Origin: an uncultured Sphingomonas sp.
GTDB lineage: Bacteria > Pseudomonadota > Alphaproteobacteria > Sphingomonadales > Sphingomonadaceae
Direction of reading: 5' to 3'
NCBI GenBank assembly: GCA_946482655.1
Contig: CAMLSA010000018.1
Coordinates: 1 to 42,291 of the forward strand
Length of the DNA: 42,291 bases
This document shows positions 35,605 through 42,291 of the stretch, one piece after another (positions within the stretch are counted from its first letter, which is position 1; each line of letters starts with the position of its first letter). The translations under genes were made by a program, and so were the position numbers. The notes below the pieces were generated by a model, which had not been told where the DNA came from, ran no database searches, and saw only the letters and a list, made by a program, of their open reading frames with translations.

Positions 35605-35880
35605 ATGGCACGAGTTATCGATGTGGCGAAAGTCATGCAGGCCGCTGGCGACTCCAAGGTGATCAACCTGGATCTTTCGGTTCGTCAGGTCGCGAGTTCG
35701 TCGCTGATCAATTCGGTCGCTGGGCTCGACGAGCCCTGGGACCTGATCTGCGCCGACTGGATCTCGATCATCCGGCGGGGCCCGCGCTTCGATTCCATTC
35801 TCGAAATCGCCGAGCTGGCCGGAACGCTCCGCCAGAGCCTCGGCGCGGTCGAGAAGGCCGCCGCCGCCGGACGGCGCTGA
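35605..35880 (+). CDS. Small protein of unknown function, 91 residues
   Basis: Begins MARVIDVAKVMQAAGDSKVI; middle stretch SSLINSVAGLDEPWDLICAD with one Cys and two Trp; basic, alanine-rich end (EKAAAAGRR). GAAGGTAATACA is upstream of the ATG. It is paired with the next gene by a 25-nt gap with GAGAGC in it, and behind a terminator, so the two make one unit. A small protein beside a larger one could be a peptide substrate, a partner or an antitoxin; nothing fixes this. Confidence 0.7.
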   Translation: MARVIDVAKVMQAAGDSKVINLDLSVRQVASSSLINSVAGLDEPWDLICADWISIIRRGPRFDSILEIAELAGTLRQSLGAVEKAAAAGRR

Positions 35881-35905
35881 AGCCAAGAGAGCTGGGTGAC
35901 CGATC

Positions 35906-37156
35906 ATGACCGACACCATCGTTCACCGGCTGGCCGCCCAGCTCGCCTTCGCCGCCAACCAGGTGCGGCGGCTCGATCGGAATACCGGCTATTGGCCCGA
36001 TTCGGGCCACGCCACCATCCGCCTGCGCGACAAGGTCGCCACCGAGGCGGCGCTCCTGCTGCTGCTGGCCCGGCGCGCCGAAGCGATCCGGCCCGAACTG
36101 GCCCCGTTCAACGATGCACTCATGCCGCTCCTGGTCCGCGAGATCAGGTCCGAGCGGCTCCGGGGCCTGATCGTCCGCCAGCCGCATGTCGCGGCGACCC
36201 TCGGGGCGGGCAGCGTCTTCCTGTCCGCCGCCGGTCATCCCGACCCCGCCTATGACGCTTTGATCGAGTCGGCACTCGACGAAGGCTTTGGCGGCTGCGT
36301 CGAGCGGGTTCCCTATCGGCAACTCGACCAGCTCTGGACACGCAACCTGCTGGCGGCGCGGCCCCGGCCGCTCGACGCCGTGCTCACGGGTTCGATCCTT
36401 CACAGCCGCGCACATCCCTTCTTCATGACCGAAAGCGATGCCTATGCGGTGACCCATGCGATCCTCTACGCGACCGATTTCGGACGCACCGCGCCGCCAC
36501 CCTCGCTGGACCGCATGAATCTTGTGGAGATGGTGTCTGCCGGGCTGGCCTGGACACTGGTGTCCGAGGATTTCGACTTGCTGATCGAATATCTGATGTG
36601 CGCCGCCTGCCTGGGCGAGAGCGGCAGTCCCGCCGCGCGGCTGGGCTGGCATGTCGTCGGCCGGGTCTGGAACCATCTCGCCTTCCTGCCCGGCCCGACC
36701 TTCGATCCGGAGCGTTACCGGTCGCTCAGCGGCGAGGCGGCGGACGCCTATGCCTGCGAGCAGATGTACCACACGAATTTCGTCGCCGGCATGCTGTGTG
36801 CGCTGCGGATATGCTTTCCCGTGCCCGAGTCTGCACCACCTCTGGCCAGCGGGAATTGCGGACCGATCGAGGACCTGCTCGCCATCGGTCTCGCGATCCA
36901 CGGCACGACGATGACCGTGCGGGCGCCCTGGTTCCGCGCGCTGGACGACGCGCCGCTCGATGACGCGAGCCTCTTAGCCCTGCTCTGGGACGCCTGCGCG
37001 ATCGAGGCCGTCCGGCGCGATGACCGGGACGCGATGGTCCGGCTCATGGACAGGGGGGATGCCGCTTCCAGCCGCACCGCTCGGGAATTGGCATGGCTGC
37101 TGGACCGGCTGCATGACTGGCCCCTCCAAGCCACCGCTCAGGCTTGCCGCGCCTAG
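35906..37156 (+). CDS. DUF6895-like protein, 416 residues
   Basis: All-helical, no signal peptide. The stretch MTESDAYAVTHAILYATDFG near residue 175 resembles the Y-ALTH-F-TD-G pattern that I recall for DUF6895, a domain known mainly from actinobacteria and of unknown function. A second landmark is GRVWNHLAFLPGPTFDPERY near 255. Cysteines are scattered and no catalytic motif is seen. ATG at 35906, right behind the 91-residue gene; a helical-repeat binding role is possible. The family call is from memory. Confidence 0.6.
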   Translation: MTDTIVHRLAAQLAFAANQVRRLDRNTGYWPDSGHATIRLRDKVATEAALLLLLARRAEAIRPELAPFNDALMPLLVREIRSERLRGLIVRQPHVAATLGAGSVFLSAAGHPDPAYDALIESALDEGFGGCVERVPYRQLDQLWTRNLLAARPRPLDAVLTGSILHSRAHPFFMTESDAYAVTHAILYATDFGRTAPPPSLDRMNLVEMVSAGLAWTLVSEDFDLLIEYLMCAACLGESGSPAARLGWHVVGRVWNHLAFLPGPTFDPERYRSLSGEAADAYACEQMYHTNFVAGMLCALRICFPVPESAPPLASGNCGPIEDLLAIGLAIHGTTMTVRAPWFRALDDAPLDDASLLALLWDACAIEAVRRDDRDAMVRLMDRGDAASSRTARELAWLLDRLHDWPLQATAQACRA

Positions 37157-37384
37157 CTCGGCTCGCCGGCCTGCGCAAAGATCATGCGATTTTCAACGAA
37201 TATCATTGCGGATGCGTAAATATATCACATCCGTTACAAATATTAGGCTTAGGTCTATTCTTCGACGTTATTATCAATATCCCATTTTATCACTGAAATT
37301 AAATAAATATTAACGCTGATCCCCGAAAAAGCGTTCGAACATCTTGTAACGGACCCGGTTTTTCCGGCACGGGGGATCATCGTA
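37157..37384. other. AT-rich leader of the RTX gene
   Basis: This gap is far richer in A and T than the rest of the window, most of all at 37190-37320, with runs such as AATTAAATAAATATTAA. It carries an inverted repeat CGGATG/CATCCG (37209-37214 with 37228-37233). It likely holds the RTX promoter and nucleoid-protein sites. No gene found. Confidence 0.6.
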
Positions 37385-39886
37385 GTGACTGAGCTGGTCG
37401 TTGCATTGCCTTCGGGCGCTACCGAAGGCCAGATCCAGAGCGCGCTGAATTCATTGCCCGATGGCGGGACGCTGATCCTGCCGGCCAATGAGACCATCGT
37501 CGTCAGCGCGGGGCTGGTCATGAATGTCGCGGAGCGATCGATCACGCTCGATCTCAACGGCTCGACCTTGCAGCAAGCCGGAGACGTCTCGGTTCTGTAC
37601 GTTCGGGGCGGCTATGCGCCTGCCCAGTCGGCCGTGCTCGGCCAGGACCAGGCGGGACAGGTCACGATCACGACGCCGGGTGCGGCGCCGGGCGCGGCCG
37701 GCGACTGGGTAAAGGTCTATTCCGACAGTCTGCTGCCGCACGATCAGGGCGCCACGACCCGGCTCGGCCAAGCGATGGAAGTCGTCTCGGTGTCGGGCAA
37801 CACGCTCACGCTCAAGGGCGAGCTGGTCGACGCGGCCTCCTATGTCGACAACATCCGCGTTTCCGCGTTCACCTCGGGTAGCCCGACGATCCAGAACGGT
37901 ACGGTGCGCGGCGATCAGACGCATCCCGATTGGGTCCAGAACCTCGTCCAGCTCCGCGCGACCGTCGACGCCGACGTCAATCACCTGACCGTCCGCGACG
38001 GCAACTCGATGGGCATCAACGTCGTCGGATCGGTCAACGCCACGGTCAGCCAGGTCGCTGCGATCAACCTGACAGACGACACGAGCAGCGGCCGCTACGG
38101 CTATGCGGTGCATAGCGCCAGCTCTATCGGCACCACCGTGACCGGCCTCTATGCCGAGAGCGTCCGCCACGCGACCGACGACAACTCGGTCGGTGTCGAG
38201 CCGGGTGCTCCCGATCCGTCCAAATATGGCGCCGATCTCAGGCTGACGGTGAGCGACGTCGTCGCCTATGGAAATACGGCCACCGCCTTCTCATGGCACA
38301 GCGAAGGGCGCCTCGGCTCGGTCACCGATTCGGTGGTCTTCAACAGCTGGGGGGTGCTCGGGGCGCGCGGGCTGAACAACAGCATGAGCGACGTCGCCGG
38401 CACCGGGAATGCGCGCGGCATCCAGTTCTACGAATATGGCGACGGCGACGGCCGCGACATCGCGGTCGACAATGTCCAGCTCCGCGCCACCACCTATTAT
38501 GGCTATTCCTCGATCAACACCCCAGCGAACAACGTAGTCCGCAATTCGAGCTTCGAGGTGTTCGACACCAAGAAATGGATCGCCACGGGCATCTCCGCGA
38601 TCGACAGCCGGACCACCGTCGTCACGCGGGGAAGCGAAAATCTGCCGGGCACGATCGTCGGCACCGCGCTCGATGACCGGCTGATCGGCGGCGGCGGCAA
38701 CGACAGCATCCAGGGCGGCGGGGCCAACGACTATATCTGGGGCGGCGGCGGCGCGGATCTGCTCGCCGGCGGCGCCGGCGCGGATCGCTTCGCCTTTCTC
38801 TCCGCCGGCGAGGCGGGCGACGTGATCACCGATTTCCAGGCGGGCAGCGGCGGCGACGCGATCGACCTCAGCGTGATCGCGATCCGGAACGGCTGGAAGG
38901 GCGACATTTTCGCGCGGGGCTATGTCGCGCTGGCCCAGTCGGGCGGCGACACGCTGGTCCAGGTCGACGCCAATGGCGACGGCGACGGCTATGTGACCCT
39001 GGCGACCCTGAGGAATGTCGGCGCGAACATGGCGTCGGCGAACATCTCCACCGAGATCCATGTCACGGGCGACAGGCCCGCGGCCGGCGCTCCCATCGCC
39101 GTGAACGCCTATCCGGGCGCGCTCCGGGCGACCGCCGAGGGCGGCGTCATCAACGGGACCGCCGCGCACGAGATGATCCTAGGCAGTGCGGGTTCCGACA
39201 CGCTGATGGGCGGCGGCGGCAACGACCATATGTACGGCCTTTCCCCGTCCGGCGGCACCGACGGCGCGGATCTGCTCTCGGCCGGCGACGGCAGCGATTA
39301 TCTGCAGGGCAATGCGGGCAATGACAGCCTCGAAGGGGGCAGCGGATCGGATCGCGTCAACGGCGGCGCGGCCGACGATCTTATGAATGGCGATGACGGC
39401 AACGACGTCATGAACGGCAATCGCGGCAACGACAGTGTCAACGGCGGTGGGGGCAACGACTTCGTGCGTGGCGGCCAGGGCGACGACCTGCTGAGCGGTG
39501 GCGACGGTCATGACATATTGTCCGGCGATCTCGGCCAGGACGTGCTGAGCGGCGGCGCGGGCTTCGACACATTCACCTTCGCGGGACCGGGATCGCCAAC
39601 GGCGGCGCCGGACCGGATCACCGATTTCACCCCGGGCGCCGACCACCTCGCCTTGGGCTTCGCCCCGTCCGCGCTGCTGACCGGCGCAGTCCAGTCCAGT
39701 CTCGCCGCCGCTGGGGCGTTCGCGCAGCTGCTATTCGACAGCCATGCCGGCGGCCACGAGGCCGCGGCGCTCATGGTCGGCGCCGACACTTATCTGTTCT
39801 ATGCGAGCGACGCGGGGGCTATCATCGATTCGGCGGTGCAGCTGGCAGGCGTGAGTGGGGGCAGTCTCACGCTGGGGGATTTCTGA
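37385..39886 (+). CDS. Secreted beta-helix protein with RTX calcium-binding repeats
   Basis: 833 residues from a GTG at 37385 (GGGGGATC before it). No N-terminal signal, as expected for type I secretion. Residues 1-420 show a right-handed parallel beta-helix (repeated hydrophobic strands, pectate-lyase-like, LDLNGSTLQQAGDVSVLYV). RTX nonapeptides (GGxGxDxL/x) occur in two blocks, about 426-470 and 592-735. After each block comes the capping motif of RTX proteins (DVITDFQAG, DRITDFTPGADHLALGF). The C-terminal LGDF is a plausible secretion signal end. Layout resembles alginate epimerases or polysaccharide lyases but I do not see their active-site motif. No ABC exporter is nearby. Confidence 0.85.
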   Translation: MTELVVALPSGATEGQIQSALNSLPDGGTLILPANETIVVSAGLVMNVAERSITLDLNGSTLQQAGDVSVLYVRGGYAPAQSAVLGQDQAGQVTITTPGAAPGAAGDWVKVYSDSLLPHDQGATTRLGQAMEVVSVSGNTLTLKGELVDAASYVDNIRVSAFTSGSPTIQNGTVRGDQTHPDWVQNLVQLRATVDADVNHLTVRDGNSMGINVVGSVNATVSQVAAINLTDDTSSGRYGYAVHSASSIGTTVTGLYAESVRHATDDNSVGVEPGAPDPSKYGADLRLTVSDVVAYGNTATAFSWHSEGRLGSVTDSVVFNSWGVLGARGLNNSMSDVAGTGNARGIQFYEYGDGDGRDIAVDNVQLRATTYYGYSSINTPANNVVRNSSFEVFDTKKWIATGISAIDSRTTVVTRGSENLPGTIVGTALDDRLIGGGGNDSIQGGGANDYIWGGGGADLLAGGAGADRFAFLSAGEAGDVITDFQAGSGGDAIDLSVIAIRNGWKGDIFARGYVALAQSGGDTLVQVDANGDGDGYVTLATLRNVGANMASANISTEIHVTGDRPAAGAPIAVNAYPGALRATAEGGVINGTAAHEMILGSAGSDTLMGGGGNDHMYGLSPSGGTDGADLLSAGDGSDYLQGNAGNDSLEGGSGSDRVNGGAADDLMNGDDGNDVMNGNRGNDSVNGGGGNDFVRGGQGDDLLSGGDGHDILSGDLGQDVLSGGAGFDTFTFAGPGSPTAAPDRITDFTPGADHLALGFAPSALLTGAVQSSLAAAGAFAQLLFDSHAGGHEAAALMVGADTYLFYASDAGAIIDSAVQLAGVSGGSLTLGDF

Positions 39887-40061
39887 GGCGGTTTCCCTGC
39901 CGCTCCCTCGATCCGCTCGGGCGAGGAGCCGAGTCTGCAGCGCACTGCTTTTGGACGCTTTGAAGTGAACCGGCCATTTTCCATCCGGGTGACCAGCCCC
40001 CCTGCACCGCCACCGCCTGGTTCGGAGCGCAAGGCTCAGCCGTGAACAGCCACTAAGCGAC

Positions 40062-40087
40062 GGAACAGCCCGCCCCGCCCGCACGTT
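40062..40087 (+). promoter_or_regulatory. EcfG-type general stress promoter for the 40116-40533 genes
   Basis: GGAAC at 40062-40066, 17-nt spacer, CGTT at 40084-40087. Predicted start near 40094, 22 nt before the ATG at 40116. The gap 39887-40061 has no gene. Confidence 0.8.
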
Positions 40088-40115
40088 TGAGCGCCATGGA
40101 TCTGGAGGAATGATC

Positions 40116-40250
40116 ATGGCTGACGTGAATAGGGACGAACGAGTCGTCGTCGAGAAAAGCAGCATGAACGTCGGCGGGATCATCGCCGCGATCGCGCTGC
40201 TCATTCTTGTGCTCGGCGTACTTAAGCTATTGGGCATCATGCCTTTCTGA
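40116..40250 (+). CDS. 44-residue single-pass membrane peptide
   Basis: MADVNRDERVVVEKSSMNVG, then one membrane segment (GIIAAIALLILVLGVLKLLG) and a short IMPF end. GGAGGA lies 7 nt before the ATG. Driven by the stress promoter and followed 7 nt later by the DUF3175 gene. Short hydrophobic peptides of this kind are frequent in EcfG regulons; function unknown. Confidence 0.8.
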   Translation: MADVNRDERVVVEKSSMNVGGIIAAIALLILVLGVLKLLGIMPF

Positions 40251-40257
40251 GGTGACG

Positions 40258-40533
40258 ATGACAGCCAGCAGATGGTCTCAGTCGGTAACCGAGAATTCGA
40301 ACGCCCTGACCCTCGACCGCGGTGTCTTCGCCAAGACCGACCCGGCCGAGATCGCGCGCTCGCTCAAGGAATCCGCCGAGCACAGCCGGCGACGCCGGAC
40401 GACTCCGTTCCGATCGGCGATGTCGATGCTGACTTTCTACATAAACCGTGCGGGCAAGGATCTTCCGGCCAAGCAGCGGAAGATCCTGGAAGCGGCCAAG
40501 GACGAGCTGCGAAAGGCGTTCGGAAAAATCTAA
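40258..40533 (+). CDS. DUF3175 protein
   Basis: 91 residues. Opens WSQSVTENSNALTLDRGVF and has the block ARSLKESAEHSRRRRTTPFR and SMLTFYINRAGKDLPAKQRK typical of DUF3175. Small, basic, cytosolic. The family is often found with general-stress genes; its job is unknown. GGTGAC upstream. In the operon with the 44-residue peptide. Confidence 0.85.
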   Translation: MTASRWSQSVTENSNALTLDRGVFAKTDPAEIARSLKESAEHSRRRRTTPFRSAMSMLTFYINRAGKDLPAKQRKILEAAKDELRKAFGKI

Positions 40534-40538
40534 GACGA

Positions 40539-41930
40539 TCAGATGTGGATCGGCTTGCCCGTCACCGCCATCGCGGCTTCCTTGACGGCTTCCGAATGCG
40601 TCGGATGCGCGTGGCAGGTATAGGCGATGTCCTCGCTGGTCGCGCTAAACTCCATCGCCTGGGCCGCCTGGGCTATCATCGTGCCAGCGACCGAGGCGAT
40701 GATGTGGACACCAAGCACGCGGTCGGTCTTGGCGTCCGCGATGATCTTCACGAAGCCGTCGGGCTCGTGGTTGGTCTTCGCGCGGGAGTTGGCCATCATA
40801 GGGAATTTGCCGACCTTCACCTCGCCGCGCATCTTCGCCTCTTCCTCGGTCAGGCCGACGCCGGCGATCTCGGGCATGGTGTAGACCACGCCGGGGATGA
40901 CGTCATGGTTCACGATGCCGGTCATACCGGCGATATTCTCGGCGACCGCGATACCCTCATCCTCGGCCTTGTGCGCAAGCATCGGCCCGGGCACGACGTC
41001 GCCGATCGCCCAGATGCCGGGAACGGCGGTCGAGAAATCATGATCGATCTCGATCTGGCCGCGCTTGTTGAGGGTGAGACCGGCGCGTTCGAGCGCCAGT
41101 CCCTCGGTATTCGGACGCCGGCCGATCGACACCAGCACCGTGTCGGCCTCGATCGTCTCGGCGGCGCCGCCAGCCGCGGGCTCAATTGTGACGGTCGCCT
41201 TGCCGTCCTTGACCGTTGCGCCGGTCACCTTGGTCGATAGCCTGATCTCCATGCCTTGTTTCTTGAAGATCTTGGCGGCTTCCTTGCGGACTTCGGCGTC
41301 CATGCCGGGAAGCAGCTGATCGAGAAATTCGACGACGGTCACCTTGGCGCCGAGCCGCTTCCACACCGAGCCCAGCTCGAGCCCGATCACACCGCCCCCG
41401 ATCACGACAAGGTGATCCGGCACCTTCGCCAGTTCGAGCGCCCCGGTCGAGGAGACTACGACCTTTTCGTCGATCTCCACGCCGGGCAGCGGAGTGACGC
41501 TGGAGCCCGTCGCAACGACGATGTTCTTGGCCCGATAGCTCTTGCCACCGACCGTGATCATATCCTTGCCGGTGAAGGAGGCGAGGCCTTTGAGCCACTC
41601 GATCTTATTCTTGCGGAACAGGAATTCGATGCCGCCGGTGAGGCCCTTGACCGCATCCTTGCGCTGACCGTGCATGACGTCGAGATCGAGCTCGACCGTG
41701 GTCTTGATGCCGAGCTTGGCGAGCTTGCCGCTCGCCGCCTCGTCATAAAGCTCCGAAGCGTGGAGCATCGCCTTGGACGGGATGCAGCCAACATTGAGGC
41801 AGGTGCCGCCGAGCGTCTCGCGGCTCTCCGCGCAGGCGGTCCTGAGCCCGAGCTGCGCGGCCCGGATCGCGGCGACATAGCCGCCCGGACCGGCGCCAAT
41901 GACGATCACATCGAAATCATATTCGGACAT
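40539..41930 (-). CDS. lpdA: Dihydrolipoyl dehydrogenase (E3)
   Basis: 463 residues. FAD site VIGAGPGGY at residues 10-18, redox disulfide C44 and C49 (CLNVGC), NAD site VIGGGVIGLELG near 180, and the C-terminal HAHPTHSE catalytic His-Glu. It reoxidises lipoamide of 2-oxo acid dehydrogenases. ATG at 41930. It stands behind odhB on the same strand, the standard order of the 2-oxoglutarate dehydrogenase cluster, with a 104-nt gap. Confidence 0.96.
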   Translation of the reverse strand: MSEYDFDVIVIGAGPGGYVAAIRAAQLGLRTACAESRETLGGTCLNVGCIPSKAMLHASELYDEAASGKLAKLGIKTTVELDLDVMHGQRKDAVKGLTGGIEFLFRKNKIEWLKGLASFTGKDMITVGGKSYRAKNIVVATGSSVTPLPGVEIDEKVVVSSTGALELAKVPDHLVVIGGGVIGLELGSVWKRLGAKVTVVEFLDQLLPGMDAEVRKEAAKIFKKQGMEIRLSTKVTGATVKDGKATVTIEPAAGGAAETIEADTVLVSIGRRPNTEGLALERAGLTLNKRGQIEIDHDFSTAVPGIWAIGDVVPGPMLAHKAEDEGIAVAENIAGMTGIVNHDVIPGVVYTMPEIAGVGLTEEEAKMRGEVKVGKFPMMANSRAKTNHEPDGFVKIIADAKTDRVLGVHIIASVAGTMIAQAAQAMEFSATSEDIAYTCHAHPTHSEAVKEAAMAVTGKPIHI

Positions 41931-42034
41931 TTCATGCCTTTCTCATTCCGCCGTCCGGTGGATGGCGCCTCGAGTGACGGGCGCAAGCGCTCCAGCTCCA
42001 GCGGCCCCGGCCTCCGCCGGGGCGACGGCAGAGC

Positions 42035-42291
42035 TTATAGATCGATCAGCAGCCGGGTCGGATCCTCGATCGCATTCTTGAGCGCGACGAGGAAGGTGAC
42101 CGCCTCCCGGCCGTCGATCAGCCGGTGGTCATAGCTCAGCGCCAGATACATCATCGGCTTCGCGACGATCTGGCCGTCGCGGACCACGGCGCGCTCCTCG
42201 ATCCGGTGTAGGCCGAGCACGCCCGACTGCGGCGGATTGATGATCGGGGTCGACATCAGCGAGCCGAACACGCCGCCGTTCGAGATGGTGA
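42035..42291 (-). CDS. odhB: Dihydrolipoyllysine succinyltransferase (E2), 3' end
   Basis: Last 84 residues, the gene runs off the right edge. The catalytic DHRLIDG and the ends [11 protein letters not shown] and LLIDL match the E2 of 2-oxoglutarate dehydrogenase, as does [20 protein letters not shown]. An in-frame GTG near 42268 is internal, not a start. Could also be called sucB. Confidence 0.93.
   Translation of the reverse strand, partial: TISNGGVFGSLMSTPIINPPQSGVLGLHRIEERAVVRDGQIVAKPMMYLALSYDHRLIDGREAVTFLVALKNAIEDPTRLLIDL

Noticed and set aside
37385..39886. Alginate C5-epimerase identity of the RTX protein
   Set aside because: The domain layout fits, but the catalytic motif of AlgE proteins (DPHE) was not found.

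Overview
The window is about 42.3 kb of high-GC DNA with tightly packed genes on both strands. It looks like a chromosome segment of an alphaproteobacterium of the Sphingomonadaceae (Sphingomonas or Rhizorhabdus-like). Support: two GGAAC-N17-CGTT promoters of the EcfG general-stress type, a class I PHA synthase with a Pro/Ala-rich phasin, an Lpd gene beside a 2-oxoglutarate dehydrogenase E2 gene, DUF3175, and a set of short proteins of sphingomonad style. There is no rRNA operon, CRISPR array, integrase, transposase or phage module. The one RNA gene is tRNA-Gln(UUG).

Layout. 1-4990: a nitrate assimilation operon, nirB (3' part) - nirD - nasA - siroheme-forming uroporphyrinogen-III methyltransferase, with overlapping genes. 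5079-10.8 kb: tRNA-Gln, a nucleotide-sugar epimerase, a lipoprotein, a dienelactone hydrolase, a WecG/TagA glycosyltransferase, a Bax inhibitor-1 protein, ThpR, a low-molecular-weight tyrosine phosphatase and SodC. 10.9-19.3 kb: an OmpA-like porin, a SOUL protein, a PLP gamma-family enzyme, a MarR-like regulator divergent from a stress-promoter-driven hemerythrin, murA with a 2-oxoadipate dioxygenase gene behind it, and clpS. 19.4-22.3 kb: phasin and phaC; the phasin promoter carries a pair of operator-like repeats. 22.4-26.2 kb: an AlaC-type aminotransferase, two small membrane proteins, an 18-codon gene with an extreme Shine-Dalgarno sequence, and an operon of a tiny peptide and two paralogous proline-rich secreted proteins. 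26.3-30.8 kb: extensin-like, LOG-family, AlkB, PEBP and XthA genes, with two decayed genes between them (YdeI/DUF1801-like and YcaQ-like). 30.8-34.4 kb: an exopolysaccharide mini-cluster of phosphoglycosyltransferase, SGNH hydrolase and MBOAT acyltransferase. 34.5-37.2 kb: short orphan genes and a two-gene unit of a 91-residue protein and a DUF6895-like protein. 37.4-39.9 kb: a large beta-helix/RTX protein behind an AT-rich leader. 40.0-42.3 kb: a general-stress promoter driving a 44-residue membrane peptide and a DUF3175 protein, then lpdA and the 3' end of odhB.

How it fits together: nitrogen assimilation, carbon storage as PHA, envelope and capsule chemistry (epimerase, glycosyltransferases, acylation, extensin-like, OmpA, RTX) and stress or DNA-repair functions (EcfG promoters, SodC, AlkB, XthA, hemerythrin) dominate. 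I see no clear defence or mobile system. The least explained parts are the 18-codon gene at 24641-24697, the 35605-37156 pair, the RTX protein, and the paralogous secreted-protein operon at 24778-26213. All family assignments come from motifs read by eye; no database search was possible.
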